DNA of 64,000 bases from Charina bottae (GCA_023362775.1 JALMGJ010000006.1:14445001-14509000); one strand, 5' to 3'. Shown: positions 34,644-46,000, counted from the first letter of the stretch. Notes: generated by a model from the letters alone, not told the origin. Translations and numbers: made by a program.

Positions 34644-36475
34644 ACTGTAGCTTGGTGAAAAGTTCTGATGATTCAAAAGCTGGCATGCTCTTTCATGACG
34701 TTGCCTGGCATATCTGATCGCAATGGAGGCATTGCTCAAGTATGGAGTTTGGATTTTTTCCCCCTCCTCCTTTGACCAGCACGAGTTGGTTGGTTTGCCT
34801 CTTTATGAGAAAAACCTTAAGATCCAAATGGAATTGCTGAAATGTATGAAAGCGTTAAATCACTTCCATGCATCTGGTTCAAAGCTAGAGAACAATTAAG
34901 GATCATAATAGATGTTATATTTAGAGATGCATGATTGCTTCTGAAAGTGACAGCCATTGCTTGAAAATGATGGCCATGTTCTCTGGCGTAGTGATGTCCT
35001 GATGGAGACACCGACTACTGTGGCTATTATTAGCCAATCCCTCTAAGTTTGTTAGGTACAGTATATTCTCTGCTTTCCATCTCTTTGGGTCTTTTTGCAT
35101 TCTGTTTTATTCACTGGCCCACTCCCTGTTGATATTCAGGTCTCTGACTCTGACATTTACTTGAGGACGGTAACCTGAAGAACTGCACCAATGTTTTAAA
35201 TTCCTTAAGAACTTGTGAAAGGAGGCCATCAGAACCTGCTTTCCATCCTTCCTCCAGATCTTAATCTTCAGTATCTCTTGAGTAGTATACCTGGAGTCTT
35301 ACTGCAGGAGTTGGTGAGGAGGGAATTAATGGGGTAGAAGAAAATCAATTACACATGGTTACTTCATCTCCCACCAAAATATGTAATTCAACGAGGTAGT
35401 GCAGGTCCTCACAACTTGGCATGACCTCCACATTTGCAGCTTTCGCTTACCTGTTACTGTCCTTCTAGAAAGAACATCTGAGCAATGTAGAATCTTGGAG
35501 GCACTGATGACAATTCCTGTAGAAGGTTCGGTTCTCATATAGCTTTGAGATAGACTCCTTATCCATTTCTTCCAATACAGTATATTAATTCCAATATTGT
35601 CCACTCTAACTTGCAAGCTCTCCAGGAAATCTGGCAGATGTTATTAACCAAGCTGTTGGACTGAAGATGCAAAGGATTTAATTTAGGGCCCTTAGCAAAC
35701 AAAGTTTATCCCTTACACTCATTTATGGTCTGTCCCCTCTGTGTGGTGGGGCCACAGTGATCGGTGGGGATCAGGATAGTGATAGTTTGGTGGTGGGGAG
35801 ACCACATACATTTGTCCTTTTTCAGATGTCCTTGCAAAACTGCATATGCACATGCACACTTTTCTCTCTATCTCATTCACCCACCCACCTATACACATAC
35901 ATAACTTCCTCACCATTGATCAATATGACTTTCCCTTTTCAGCAATCCTTATTTAAAAAGTGCTATTTCCCCAGGGTCCACTTGGGTAAGGGGTGGGGTT
36001 TCTTGATTTCCAGCTCAGTTTCTAATCCAGTCCATTCTATCTGCTGTTATTGGTTAGGGTGTCTAACCACTCCATACCTTCACACTTGTTCATTCTTTTT
36101 CCATAGCTGCACATTCTTTAGTCTTTGCTGAATAAGGTGAAAGTTGGAGAGGAGAAGGCCCCACATCCTAGCCATGCTCTCAGCATCCCTATCCTTAGAT
36201 TCACCCATGAGCATTAACAATATGAAGACTATTTGAAAGGGGTAGGATGGATTTACTCTCCATGGGGAACACTTGTGATGCCATTGAGTTGCCCGCAACA
36301 AGGCTTAATATTTGAATATCAGAAGTACAATATAAGATGGTGGCTAATACTGTATGTCCCAGGCTATGAGTTAGCTTTTCAGCTGCTATAAGTTATAGAT
36401 GGGCAGTTCCTAACCAATTTGGATGACTGCAACTATTTCTTTTATTCCTAAATAAGAAGCTTGCAAAATCCTATA
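34644..36475. other. unannotated DNA
   Basis: Nothing recognised. Open frames such as 35757-36131 have no domain. Confidence 0.3.
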
Positions 36476-36867
36476 CAGGTAGTCCTCGACTTACGACCAT
36501 TCCTTTAGCAACCGTTCAAAGTTACGACAGCACTGAAAAAAGTAACTTACAACTGGTCCTTGCATTTGCAACCGTCACAGTGCCCCTGCGGTCACACAAT
36601 CAAAATTCAGGCGCTTACAACAATTGCAGTGTTCCAGGTTCATGTGATCGCCATTTGCGACCTTCCCAGCCGGCTTCTGACAAGCAAAGTCAATGGGGGA
36701 AGTTGGATTCGCTTAATGACCATGGTGATTCAGTTATTGACTGTGGTGATTCACTTAACGACCATGGCAAAAAAGGTCGCAAAATTGGGCATGACTCACT
36801 TAACAACTACCTTGCTTAGCAACAGAAGTTCCAGTCTGAATTGTGGTCATAAATCAAGGACTACCTG
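36476..36867. mobile_element. Tigger/mariner-like non-autonomous element
   Basis: Terminal inverted repeats CAGGTAGTCCTCGACTTACG and its inverse (...CAAGGACTACCTG) are bounded by TA on both sides (36474-36475, 36868-36869), the target duplication of Tc1/mariner-pogo elements. The interior has tandem-like units (CTTAATGACCATGGTGATTC / CTTAACGACCATGGC). There is no transposase; 392 bp in length. A diverged relative lies at 53221. Confidence 0.8.
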
Positions 36868-36869
36868 TA

Positions 36870-37784
36870 CAGTCTATCAGAGATTGAACATCACAAAATA
36901 CTTCTTGACAACAATTCTAATAATTGTCTAACCATACAGGATGGTCTAACAGATGTTCCCCCACTTCCCCTTTATGTGGACAGTTCAGTCAGGAAATAAA
37001 TTACTGCTGTATGAGATTCTAAAAACTTTGCAGAACAAAAGGCATATTTTTAAAATTAAAATCTTTGTTCTTTGCCTGATGAAGAAATAACAATGAAGGA
37101 CTTTAGGCCACAATGCAACGCTTTAATTTTAACTTATCTCCCCTCTATACATAAATATACAGTAAAGATGCCAGGTCAGAAAAATATTTTACAGTCCAGT
37201 GCTTAAGTAAAGTGTCACTACAGCAGAAATTAGGTTATAGTCACATTCTGTCTTAAAAGTAAAGCAATAATGTTTCTGAAGGTAAGCATAAGAGTCAGCA
37301 GGTGGTGACTCCTACAGTTAAACAGGGGAGGGCTGAGTTAGTATTAGGATGGGAGACTGTAGTAGACTGGACTGAGAAGTTTAAAAAAAGGGGGGGGGAA
37401 ATCCCAGATGTCAAAACACGTGTTGCAAAATATGTGATACAAACCACATGACTTATGAACTTGTGTCCCACATTGAGATGGAAATACAAAAGCATCATTA
37501 TGTTGCAACACACATGTTGGTATTCTTTTTTCATCATCGTGGTTTCTACAAGATTCCTATGCCCACATCTGTCTTGCTGCCAAGAAAATTACATGGACAT
37601 ATCCATGAAGTCATCAGACCCTAAGGAGATACTAATTTTTCAAACTCTTACGTCCTTTTCTAGCATCCACATTCACAAGACTAGAATTGCACAAGAAGGG
37701 AGAACAGAATAAGGACTGTCCCCTTAAGAGAACACCTGGAACACACAAAGAAAGTTAGCACTAAATACCTGTTTTGTGGTGTTG
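36870..37784. other. unannotated DNA
   Basis: Nothing recognised. Confidence 0.3.
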
Positions 37785-37795
37785 TATGGTGAGGT

Positions 37796-38058
37796 CCCTA
37801 GCCCTGCGTGATGGAGTGAGCTCCCGCACTAGCCCCAGCTCTTGCCAACCTAGCAATTCGAAAGCATGCAAATGCAAGTAGATGAATAGGTACCACTTCG
37901 GTGGGTAGGTAACAGCATTCTGCATGCGTCATGCCGGCCACATGACCGTGGAAGTGTCTTCGGACAGCACTGGCTCTTCAGCTAACAAACGGAGATGAGC
38001 ACTGGCCCCTAGAGTCAGACACGACTGCACAAATGTGCAGGGGGAACCTTTACCTTTT
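37796..38058 (+). mobile_element. Sauria-type SINE, 5'-truncated
   Basis: Starts just after the B box (CCCTAGCCCTGCGTG) and runs to the intact tail AGAGTCAGACACGACTGC. An exact 11-bp duplication TATGGTGAGGT flanks it (37785-37795, 38059-38069), so the truncation happened during insertion. Confidence 0.9.
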
Positions 38059-38299
38059 TATGGTGAGGTGCAGTTTTTGGTATTTTAACTGAAGACACTT
38101 GAACAATTTGATTGATAACACTATGCCAAAAACCAGGTGGAGTGCAGCAAGCTCACTGTTACCATTGACTAAAAGAAGACCTGAAGGCAGATGATGTAGT
38201 CAATGGAGGAACCTTGTGAGGGAAGATCAAAGAATATGACTTCAGATAAGTTGAACACCTCTTTTGAAAGTTCTTCTAAAAAAAGGAAAGAGAGAGAAT

Positions 38300-38417
38300 G
38301 AAGAAGCTCCTTGGATAAGGAGTGAAACATTTCTACTGAGAAAATAGAAATCCAGTTGACATGATTCAAGCCACAGACTGTTCCACCTGGATGACTGAGA
38401 ACCTTCATCGACAGATC
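38300..38417 (+). mobile_element. PLE terminal fragment
   Basis: GAAGAAGCTCCTTGGATAAG through CCACCTGGATGACTGAGAAC to CTTCATCGACAG, homologous to the plus arm at 17236-17350. The 14-bp duplication GAAAGAGAGAGAAT is at 38286-38299 and 38418-38431. The hammerhead core is cut at its start (no CT before GAAGA), so it cannot fold completely. Confidence 0.82.
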
Positions 38418-38431
38418 GAAAGAGAGAGAAT

Positions 38432-39114
38432 TAACACAGTAGTGATCAGACTGAGCTAAACCAATTTTTATAAAGGGGGGGGATAAAAAAGGCACCCCCA
38501 ACTTTTCAGTTTGAAGTGGTACAGCTTACTTTATCATCACTGTGCATACAGTGCTGCTGCCTACAGTGAGAAAGGTTCCAGTATTATTTAATTATTTAAT
38601 TTTACAATATCTGTAAGTCCCCTCAATCGAGACTCACTGGACAATAAATACTGGTTGGATTCAGATGTCATGGCAATGCAGGATTGAGATTAAGCAACCT
38701 TATGGTGAAGAATTTGCCTGTTTTCATTGTCTTAAGCTCAGTCCTGAAGGCTGAGTACAATCACATCAAGTTAGATGGCTCTATATATGGTTTACTAATT
38801 GAAACAATTTCTCAATCCCCAATTAGCACAAAACACATTCTGAAAATCCACATCCAGCTATGATTTATGACCCTGCTATGGCAGCCAAACATCTTTAATC
38901 TGATGTCCAGTTTGATGCCTTGTCAGAAGCAGGTAATAGGGCTCTCGGTCTTGAAATAGAATGACCTCAACATCTGAGACCCTGTGGCCAAGTTCATATA
39001 TCACAGTAAATTATGATGTGGTTTGTTGATTGACCTTAGTGTACTATGTGGACCTACCTATTGTAATTTGCCAAAAATGGTCTGTAACTTTATATAATAT
39101 GGGAAACTAGCCAT
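38432..39114. other. unannotated DNA
   Basis: Nothing recognised. Confidence 0.3.
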
Positions 39115-39282
39115 CAAGGACATCTGCAGGCAGGTTCAAAAAATCAAGATGGTGGTTGAAACCTTAGGATTGAAACCCACCCCTTTTGTACATACAAAAC
39201 ATACAAACATAGAAAGGGGCAGAGCTTTGATCACGTGGTCGTGACCGCCATCTTGAACTTTATTACCCCCTGGCAGATGCTG
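39115..39282. mobile_element. palindromic MITE, GTCTGCAGG family
   Basis: The best-preserved member. Left end CAAGGACATCTGCAGGCAGG and right end CCCCCTGGCAGATGCTG are inverted relatives. AATCAAGATGGTGG faces CCGCCATCTTGAA, and ACCCACCCCTTTTGT faces AAAGGGGCAGAGC. No coding capacity. Superfamily undetermined. Confidence 0.6.
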
Positions 39283-39520
39283 CTGCCAGCTTATTCAACA
39301 GACTGTCATTAAAATAAACATGCTTACCCTGAGAACCTACTTTAGATGCAAAGGTAGAGTAAGGAATGAAGCTATGCAACCTTGGGCCTTATCCAGAACA
39401 GGCAAAGTCCCAGGACACAAAAACAACAGAGGATCCAGTATCCCAGCGATGTTTATGTAACTGGTTATTTCCACCAACACTTATCTCTTGGAGAAAGGGC
39501 TCCAGAACCTGCAATAAAGT

Positions 39521-39860
39521 AAGGTAAGGTTTCCCCTTCCAGTCATATCCAGCTCTAGGGGGCAGCGTTTATCTCTGATTCTTGGCCGAGGGAGCTAGCA
39601 TTGTCCATAGATGCTTCCATGGTCATGTGGCCAGCATGACTAAACACCAAGGGGCACAGAACACTGTTACCTTCCCACCAGAGTGGTACCTATTTATCTA
39701 CTTGCATTTTTTATGTGCTTTCAAACTGCTAGGTTGGCAGGAGGTGGGAGAGAACAGGAGCTCACCCCTTTATGCGGTGCTTCCAGGTCTCGAACTTCCG
39801 ACCTGCTGTCCTTTTGTTCGACAGTCGGCAGTCTTAACCATTATGCCACCGCGCCGCCCG
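39521..39860 (-). mobile_element. Sauria SINE, second subfamily
   Basis: On the minus strand the head is GGCGGCGCGGTGGCATAATG (A box region) and the B box GGAAGTTCGAGACC. The body passes CTAGCAGTTTG and ends at GGGGAAACCTTACC. It differs from the GGGGCGTGGTGGCTCAG subfamily in the head but shares the tail. It sits between LTR-like sequence at 39861 and 39520. Confidence 0.85.
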
Positions 39861-40026
39861 ATGCCATGGCTTCTTATCCGATGGTGGATGGAGTCAGAAG
39901 AGGAGAGAGAGAGAATGTGGGAGGGGCAACAAACAGCTTCCTCTGGAAGCACATAGAGAGTTTGCCTCCTTGAATGAACTCACCCATATGCTAATGAGGC
40001 ATGCTGATTTGCTGAGACCTCCAACA
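39861..40026 (-). mobile_element. copia LTR, start portion
   Basis: On the minus strand this begins TGTTGGAGGTCTCAGC immediately after a polypurine tract TTGAGAAGGGG (40027-40037), exactly as expected of a 3' LTR. The SINE at 39521-39860 interrupts it. The far end probably lies between 39283 and 39520 but I could not fix it. Confidence 0.6.
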
Positions 40027-40056
40027 CCCCTTCTCAAGTCAAGTCATGCATCATGC

Positions 40057-40250
40057 CTACACAAGATTTAACTCACTTTGTAGGCCTTGGTAGACACCCC
40101 TAGCGAGTGGCTTTGTCAGGATGTCTGCGATCATTCTCTCTCAGAGACAATACTCCAAATGTATTAGTCCTGTCTCCTGTGCCTCTCTAATCACGTGGTA
40201 ATGAACATCTGTGTGCTTATTGTCTCGCTGCATTAAGCTCTGCTCCATTC
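40057..40250 (-). pseudogene. Ty1/copia RNase H C-terminal remnant
   Basis: The minus frame encodes DNKHTDVHYHVIREAQETG, IHLEYCL, a stop (TGA near 40143), then ERMIADILTKPLARGVYQGL and a final stop at 40057. This is the end of copia RNase H (KHIDxRYHFIRE ... ADxxTKPL). It is followed at once by the polypurine tract and LTR start. Decayed by at least one stop. Divergent from the copia at 63492. Confidence 0.75.
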
Positions 40251-40255
40251 AGTGG

Positions 40256-41295
40256 TTCCTAACAGTCCACTACTGGGATCATAGGGTTCCCTGTACATGA
40301 TAATCAGAAGTATGAGTTTATAAATATAATGGACATACAAATATACTCTTACTTCTTTCTTTCGTGCTCTCTCTCTCCCTCTCCTCCTTCCAGCATGCAC
40401 ACAAACATACTGAGGGAAGCTTAAATGAACTTTCAAACTTCTGAAATACTCTTGCCAGATTCTGGGCTCTCCAAGGAATTAATCTGAAAAACAACCAGGG
40501 ACTCAATTTAGGCTTTCCTGGCAGCTAGCAAGAGAAACATGTCAAACTCAGAGTTTTACTTTATTGAAGACCCTCTTAGGAGACTATCAAGAAAGCAATG
40601 TTTCTGCCTAGTAGCCAAAGATCAGTGGGTGGTAATATTTAGTTTATTAATGTGCTGGTGTTTTGTTGTTGTTGTTGTTGTTTCTGAAGTGTTGATACTG
40701 AGCAGAAATCTAGGACTCTTCCTTCAATTTTGCTCTTCCCCTCCCCTGTCTGTATGCTTTCTTTCTTTTTTTAAAAAACAATCTCTGAAACATGAATAAA
40801 AGTTAACAAGATCTTGCCTTCTATTAAAATGGATTTTAGTCCATCCCAGGTTTATTCAAGAGAAACAGTGGACTTCTCTGCCAGAACAGTTGAGTAAATG
40901 GTTCCCTGCTTGTAAGCAGTGCCTCTTTTCATTTCATAAAAAGACTCTTCCATGCTAGAGTCAAGGTTTATTTTGAAACAACCCTTCACTTTCAAGGCAA
41001 CTGTATTTATTAGTAAGAATCTATACTCAACAAGAGAGTGATTTTCTATGGACGTCTGACAATACAGGTAAGGCATCTAGAGGATCGAATCATAAATAGG
41101 ACCGTTGACTGACAGGGCTTTTCAAAATGAAAAGCACTGTGGCAGAATGAAGCAAATTTTAGGTTCCTTGTCTTCTCGATAAATCACAAGGAAATTACAA
41201 AAGCAGCATGCAGAACAGTCAGATGCCACAATTCATGCCTTGCTATATAGACCACCTTTGGTTTATTATATGTGTTATTTGGGCTGGATCTCTGA
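40256..41295. other. unannotated DNA
   Basis: Contains a short (GTT)n at 40662-40683. Nothing else recognised. Confidence 0.3.
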
Positions 41296-41305
41296 GAAAT
41301 AAGTA

Positions 41306-41494
41306 CTGTATGTGGAGTCCTTAGTGCTCTCTGAGCTTGGTTGTTTGCTTGCAGACATTTCATTACCCAACTAGGTAACATCATCAGTGTGATGATGAGG
41401 TTGGGTAATGAAATGTCTGCAAGCAAACAACCAAGCTCAAAGAACTCCAAGAACTCCATAGTTCAACCCTGAGCTACCAATATTCTCTTCTATT
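41306..41494. mobile_element. PLE terminal inverted pair
   Basis: Inverted arms of the CTGCAAGCAAACAACCAAGC family, from GGAGTCCTTAGTGCTCTCTG to ACTCCATAGTTCAACCCTG. The 10-bp duplication GAAATAAGTA is at 41296-41305 and 41495-41504. The right arm lost the first half of its ribozyme-like core. Confidence 0.78.
41349..41392 (-). ncRNA. hammerhead-ribozyme-like motif (PLE)
   Basis: Minus strand CTGATGA (canonical), stem II TTACC-TAGTT-GGGTAA, then GAAATGTC and TGCAAG (core 41354-41387). The stem I strand upstream (ACA) pairs with TGC only weakly. Confidence 0.55.
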
Positions 41495-41504
41495 GAAATA
41501 AGTA

Positions 41505-41972
41505 TGTTCAAAACAGGGTGGAGTTAAGGTACAACTGCTTTCTTCTCTGATTGCCCAGACTTCTGTTCATGTGTTGGCAACCTAATGGGAACCCTGGTTG
41601 ATTAGGAACAGATTGGGCAACTTGGTTAGCAGCAGGAACAAGCCCTTATTCATTAGCTTCATTGTCTGCTGCATTTATTTCATTTACTCCCTTATTTGAT
41701 ATTTTGCTTCATTGCTTTGTAACACTCTGGTTTTCCCAGGTCACCCACGTTCAAACCATAGATAGGCTGATAAGATTTGGTAACTGTGTCCCATTTAAGA
41801 TGGTAAGGTCTGGATTATTATTGTTTAATAGAATTGTATGCTTTCTATCAAAAAGCATCTCAAAGTGGTTTATGAAGTGTAAAATAAAGAATAAAAATAA
41901 GTGTTACCAAAATAATACATAAGATATTTGAAAAAGGGTTTTATATATTTGAAATTGTGTTTGTATGTACGT

Positions 41973-41973
<1 letters not shown>
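41505..41973. other. unannotated DNA
   Basis: Nothing recognised. Confidence 0.3.
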
Positions 41974-42047
<74 letters not shown>

Positions 42048-42049
42048 AT
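41974..42049. repeat. (TATATG)n microsatellite
   Basis: About 12 hexamer units. A SINE is inserted just beyond at 42065. Confidence 0.95.
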
Positions 42050-42064
42050 ATATGATGTATATGT

Positions 42065-42389
42065 GGGGGCGCGATGGCTCAGTGGGTAAGACACCAGGCT
42101 TGTCGATCGGAAGATCACAAGTTCGGAGGTACGAATCCCTTGCCCCGCGTGATGGAGTGAGCTCCCGCACTTGCCCCAGCTCTTGCCAACCTAGCAATTT
42201 GAAAGCATGCAAATGCAAGTAGATTAATAGGTACCAGTTCGGCGGGTAGGTAACAGCGTTCCACATGGGTCATGCTGGCCACATGACCGCGGAAGCGTCT
42301 TCGGACAACGCTGGCTCTTCGGCTAACAAACGGAGATGAGCACCGGCCCCTAGAGTTGGACACGACTGTGCAGGGGAAACCTTTACCTT
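42065..42389 (+). mobile_element. Sauria-type tRNA-derived SINE
   Basis: Full-length: GGGCGCGATGGCTCAGTGGG head, GGTACGAATCC B box, AGAGTTGGACACGACTGTGC tail. The 7-bp duplication TATATGT is at 42058-42064 and 42390-42396. Confidence 0.9.
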
Positions 42390-42597
42390 TATATGTAAAT
42401 GTAAATGTAAATGTATTATATTTGGAAAAGTGGGGGGCAGGGAGGAAAACAAAACCAGAATCTTGAATGGAGAGATACGTTTTCAACAGGTACCTAAAAG
42501 ATACAACAATAGATGCCTCACAACTTTCAGCAGAGCGAGCCTCTTGGAATGTAGGGAACAATTGGTACCAAGAGCTACAAATTGGTACCAAGATCTC

Positions 42598-42671
42598 TAC
42601 CAAGAGATCAAGGAGGTTCAACAGAGTCACACTCTCTCTGTCTTTCTCTTGTAGGACAATCCATTAGTGAA
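42598..42671 (-). repeat. L2-derived segment duplicated at 43556
   Basis: About 74 bp (ACCAAGAGATCAAGGAGGTT ... CCATTAGTGAAT) nearly identical to 43556-43629. On the minus strand it reads LLNLLDLL, the L2 reverse-transcriptase box before the catalytic aspartate. A second truncated L2 copy or a local duplication. Confidence 0.6.
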
Positions 42672-43249
42672 TTGTACCAATTGTACCAACCACAGGGAAG
42701 CCCATGAGCAACCACCAGATGGCACTCTGTAGTTCTCAGCACTCAGTAAGATCCCCCTGAAAATTTTACTGCTTGTACAAATCTGTGAAGGTTCAAAGCA
42801 GTGCTTGAACCTTGCTTTCAATTGTTTGGGCCCTTTTATATCCTAAGCAAAACCTTGAACCTGGCAGCCAATGAAGTTACTTCAATGGAAGTGTAACACG
42901 TACACAGCCAGGCATCCACTCTACCACTTGGCCATTACATTCTGGACCGCTTCAGCTCTTGGGTCATAAATGAAATCTCAATAAACTGACTATGAGGTTA
43001 CCAGTACATGGACATCAGTACCCAGGCTGCCCCTATCTATAATGGGCATTATTGGTATATGTGCTAAACTTGATAACAGGCACTCCTGCACACAGAGATC
43101 ACTTGGGCCTCTAACAGAGATGATTGTAGGAGACAACAAGCTACATATCTGTCATTTTTGAGGACCACAGCTGCACTGAGTCCCCTGCCCCCATACTAAC
43201 GAACTATTCACCCACAATTGTTAGGATTTAGCCTGTTTTTTGGACTTCA

Positions 43250-43626
43250 TCCAACCTAACACTGCATCTGGAGACTGATTTGAACATGCACAGCAGTTCC
43301 TGATTCAGGTGTTACAGAGAAACGGACCTGAGTATCATCTGCATATTGATAACAGAAAGCTCCACAACTCTTGATGACCATGAAAGATTTGATAGAGATG
43401 AGGTAGCACTGGGGAGAAAATAACACTCTGAAGCACCCACCCCCAGCATAGCTGCCAGGATCCAGAGTCTCAGTCATCCAATGCTGAGATTGTCCCTATA
43501 AACCAAAGTGGAACCACCAATCCTTGGACTATATTGTGATTAACAACATCCAAAGCTACCAAGAGATCAAGGAGGTTCAACAGAGTCATGCTCTCTCTGT
43601 CTTTCTCTTGTAGGACAATCCATTAG
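43250..43626 (-). pseudogene. L2 LINE reverse-transcriptase fragment
   Basis: The minus frame encodes LLNLLDLL then ALDVVNHN, and further on YQYADDTQVRFSV (43256-43477 frame). The YADD active site is kept but stops and frame changes lie between. Extent beyond 43250 is uncertain. Confidence 0.65.
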
Positions 43627-43686
43627 TGAATGAATGAATGAATGAATGAATGAATGAATGAATGAATGAATGAATGAATGAATGAA
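43627..43686. repeat. (GAAT)n microsatellite
   Basis: Fifteen GAAT units, starting at the end of the L2 fragment. Confidence 0.95.
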
Positions 43687-43688
43687 TT

Positions 43689-44102
43689 TTACCAAATAGT
43701 TTATTTAATCCAGCTTTTGATAACAAACTTAGGTAGCTACATCTGCATTCTTAGTTGTTGCATGCAGCAGTAACTTAAGATTTTTTTAACTACTGCTGTG
43801 CCAGAAAAAGGTGAGACAGGTAACCCCTCTTTCTTCTTCAGTTTGATGAGGGATTTTTTCCCCCAGAAGAGAAGAAAATGTTAATAAATTCACATGGGTG
43901 GACTGAATATTCTTACACTTATCTTAGTTACAAGTTGTCCAGGGAGTGTGCATGAAAGTTTGTTTGTTATTGGTCATCCACTTTTCAATCAGTCTGCAGT
44001 CTGTGGCTTCCAAGAAATCCCAAGGAACTCACCAGGAGCAGAGAAATTTCATCCCATTTTTTTTCCAGATAAAGTATGGGCAGCCACGGAGGTTTCAAAG
44101 TG
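43689..44102. other. unannotated DNA
   Basis: Nothing recognised. Confidence 0.3.
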
Positions 44103-44118
44103 ATATGTAACATCATTG

Positions 44119-44171
44119 TCTGTAGCTTGAATCCACCAATTCCACCTGGATGACTGAGAACCTTCATAGAC
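44119..44171 (+). mobile_element. minimal 53-bp PLE insertion
   Basis: Only the last 53 bp of the PLE end (CCACCTGGATGACTGAGAAC, CTTCATAGAC), bounded by an exact 16-bp duplication ATATGTAACATCATTG (44103-44118, 44172-44187). The duplication shows it is a true insertion. Confidence 0.88.
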
Positions 44172-44187
44172 ATATGTAACATCATTG

Positions 44188-45004
44188 CTAGCTCAAAACA
44201 AAGTAAGCCACCCCTGAAAAGAAATCTGAAGTGAAAGCACTCCAAGAATGAGGTAGAAAAACAAAGGAAGAAACTTTCAGGAATTTCAAAGACAGATTTC
44301 AGCAGAGGATTACTTTTAACATACTACCAAACTCTTCTTCCTGTAAAGAAGGGCACCATCAGTCTGGATGAAACGGGATCTGGGGCCAAGCATGACTCAG
44401 ACACTTGCACAAGTTCCATGCTTCATTTCAGCAGATGGCAGCTGGTTCTGTTTCATTCTTATTTGTGAAGATTTGACAACTGGTATATGATTGTATCAAG
44501 ACTTTAATTGGAGCCAGCATGCCAGCCAATAAGCAACTTTAGATGCCCTCAAGTCCCAGATGACCGCCCACATATGGTATTCCATATTCCTTTCCCTACA
44601 TCCTACATTGCTATGACACTACCATTTTTTTTCCAATGAGCCCATCAAGTTTACTGAGCCTGGCTTCAAAGACTGACAAAGCTGGGCATTTGCTCCCTGG
44701 GGCAGCACAAAGCCATTGCTGGCATCTCTACTTTGCACAGAATATCCAAGGTAATCAAGTGCAATCTAAGATAATTCTCAGGTTGCGTCTCCCACTTCTG
44801 CAAGTCAAGAGGTCAATGGGGAATGGATGGATGGATGGATGGATGGATTAAGTGCCATCAATTTGTTTGTGACTCCTAGTGACCACGTAGATAGATTTTC
44901 TCCATGACGATACTAATGGGGGATACTATTCCTTAAAGATAGAAAGCAATTTTTGGTATCTCTCTGAAACAACTAGTCTGACCTAATTTCTTCCCCTTTC
45001 TTCT
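44188..45004. other. unannotated DNA
   Basis: Contains a short (GGAT)n at 44823-44848. Nothing else recognised. Confidence 0.3.
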
Positions 45005-45071
45005 AATATGAGCCACCCAGAGTTGCTTAAGATGGATGGCCATATAAATCTTTTAAATAAATAAATAAAAA
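45005..45071 (+). mobile_element. L2 LINE 3' tail
   Basis: GAGCCACCCAGAGTTGC ... GATGGATGGCCATATAAA and an (AATA) tail. Old copy. A local duplication of ATCTATTTCCATTTTCAATG follows (45083, 45142). Confidence 0.6.
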
Positions 45072-45175
45072 TAATATTACTTATCTATTTCCATTTTCAA
45101 TGGAAATTATAAATAAAAATATTATAAATAAAAATAATATTATCTATTTCCATTTTCAATGGAAATAGACAATCC

Positions 45176-45999
45176 GATGCACAAAGCCTTCTAGCCCCCC
45201 TCCTCTCTTTTGCAACTCCCTATAGCTCCTCCAGGGCCAAATATTTTGGCCAGGCTTAGAGGGAATGGAGGATTTAAGAGGAAAGGGGGTTCTGAAAGCA
45301 CCCATTTTGCTCTTTAGACTGGAAACACTTCATCCAGGTTTTGGAGGGATTTTAGGGGCAAAATGGAAGGATTAAGGAGCGACTCATTTTGCCTGTAAAT
45401 GTTCCCAAACTCCCCCTCACCACCATCCCCCACACACATACATAAGGGCTAAACTATTTTGGTTCTGTACCTTCTGATGATGTCCAGAGACAGCCTCCTT
45501 AAAAACTCATGTCCTGGTGTAGGCCAGTTCTTGTCTAGTGAAGAGGGAACCAGATGAGGATCAAAGTTGCAGTGGCATGGCTGATTCTGAAGACATTGGG
45601 AAGAAGTTTTAAAACAGAAGAGATGAAGAGGATATCAGCTACTTCACAAAGTTTATAAAGTGGAATAGCCTATCTCCCATCAAGATCCATGGAAGAATTT
45701 ATTTTAATCTCTATTTTTCATGTCTGCAGACAGAATCCTTCTGTTGTGTTTAGGGCTGTGGATACCAACTTATCTTTTTCCCTGGCCCAGTCCCAGCTTC
45801 CTCTTTTTTTTTTTTGCTCTGTCCTATCAGTAGATTTATCTAATGTTAGGTTTGATAGACTAACAAACTATTTTCCTTTTTGTAAATAATTTCAGGAAAA
45901 TAATGCTTGGATGTTTCAGCTGTCAATGTTCTTGAGTTCCTCACCTCAGTTTGAGCCAGCATGCATACCATGGTTCTGCAAATAATAAATAACTAAATA
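45176..45999. other. unannotated DNA
   Basis: Nothing recognised. Confidence 0.3.
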
Positions 46000-46000
46000 G

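Noticed and set aside
37142..37712. Short frames as host exons
   Set aside because: No domain, no splice sites and frames open on both strands.
39283..39520. Full border of the 40 kb copia LTR
   Set aside because: I found no convincing TG end or 5-bp duplication on this side, so the border was left open.
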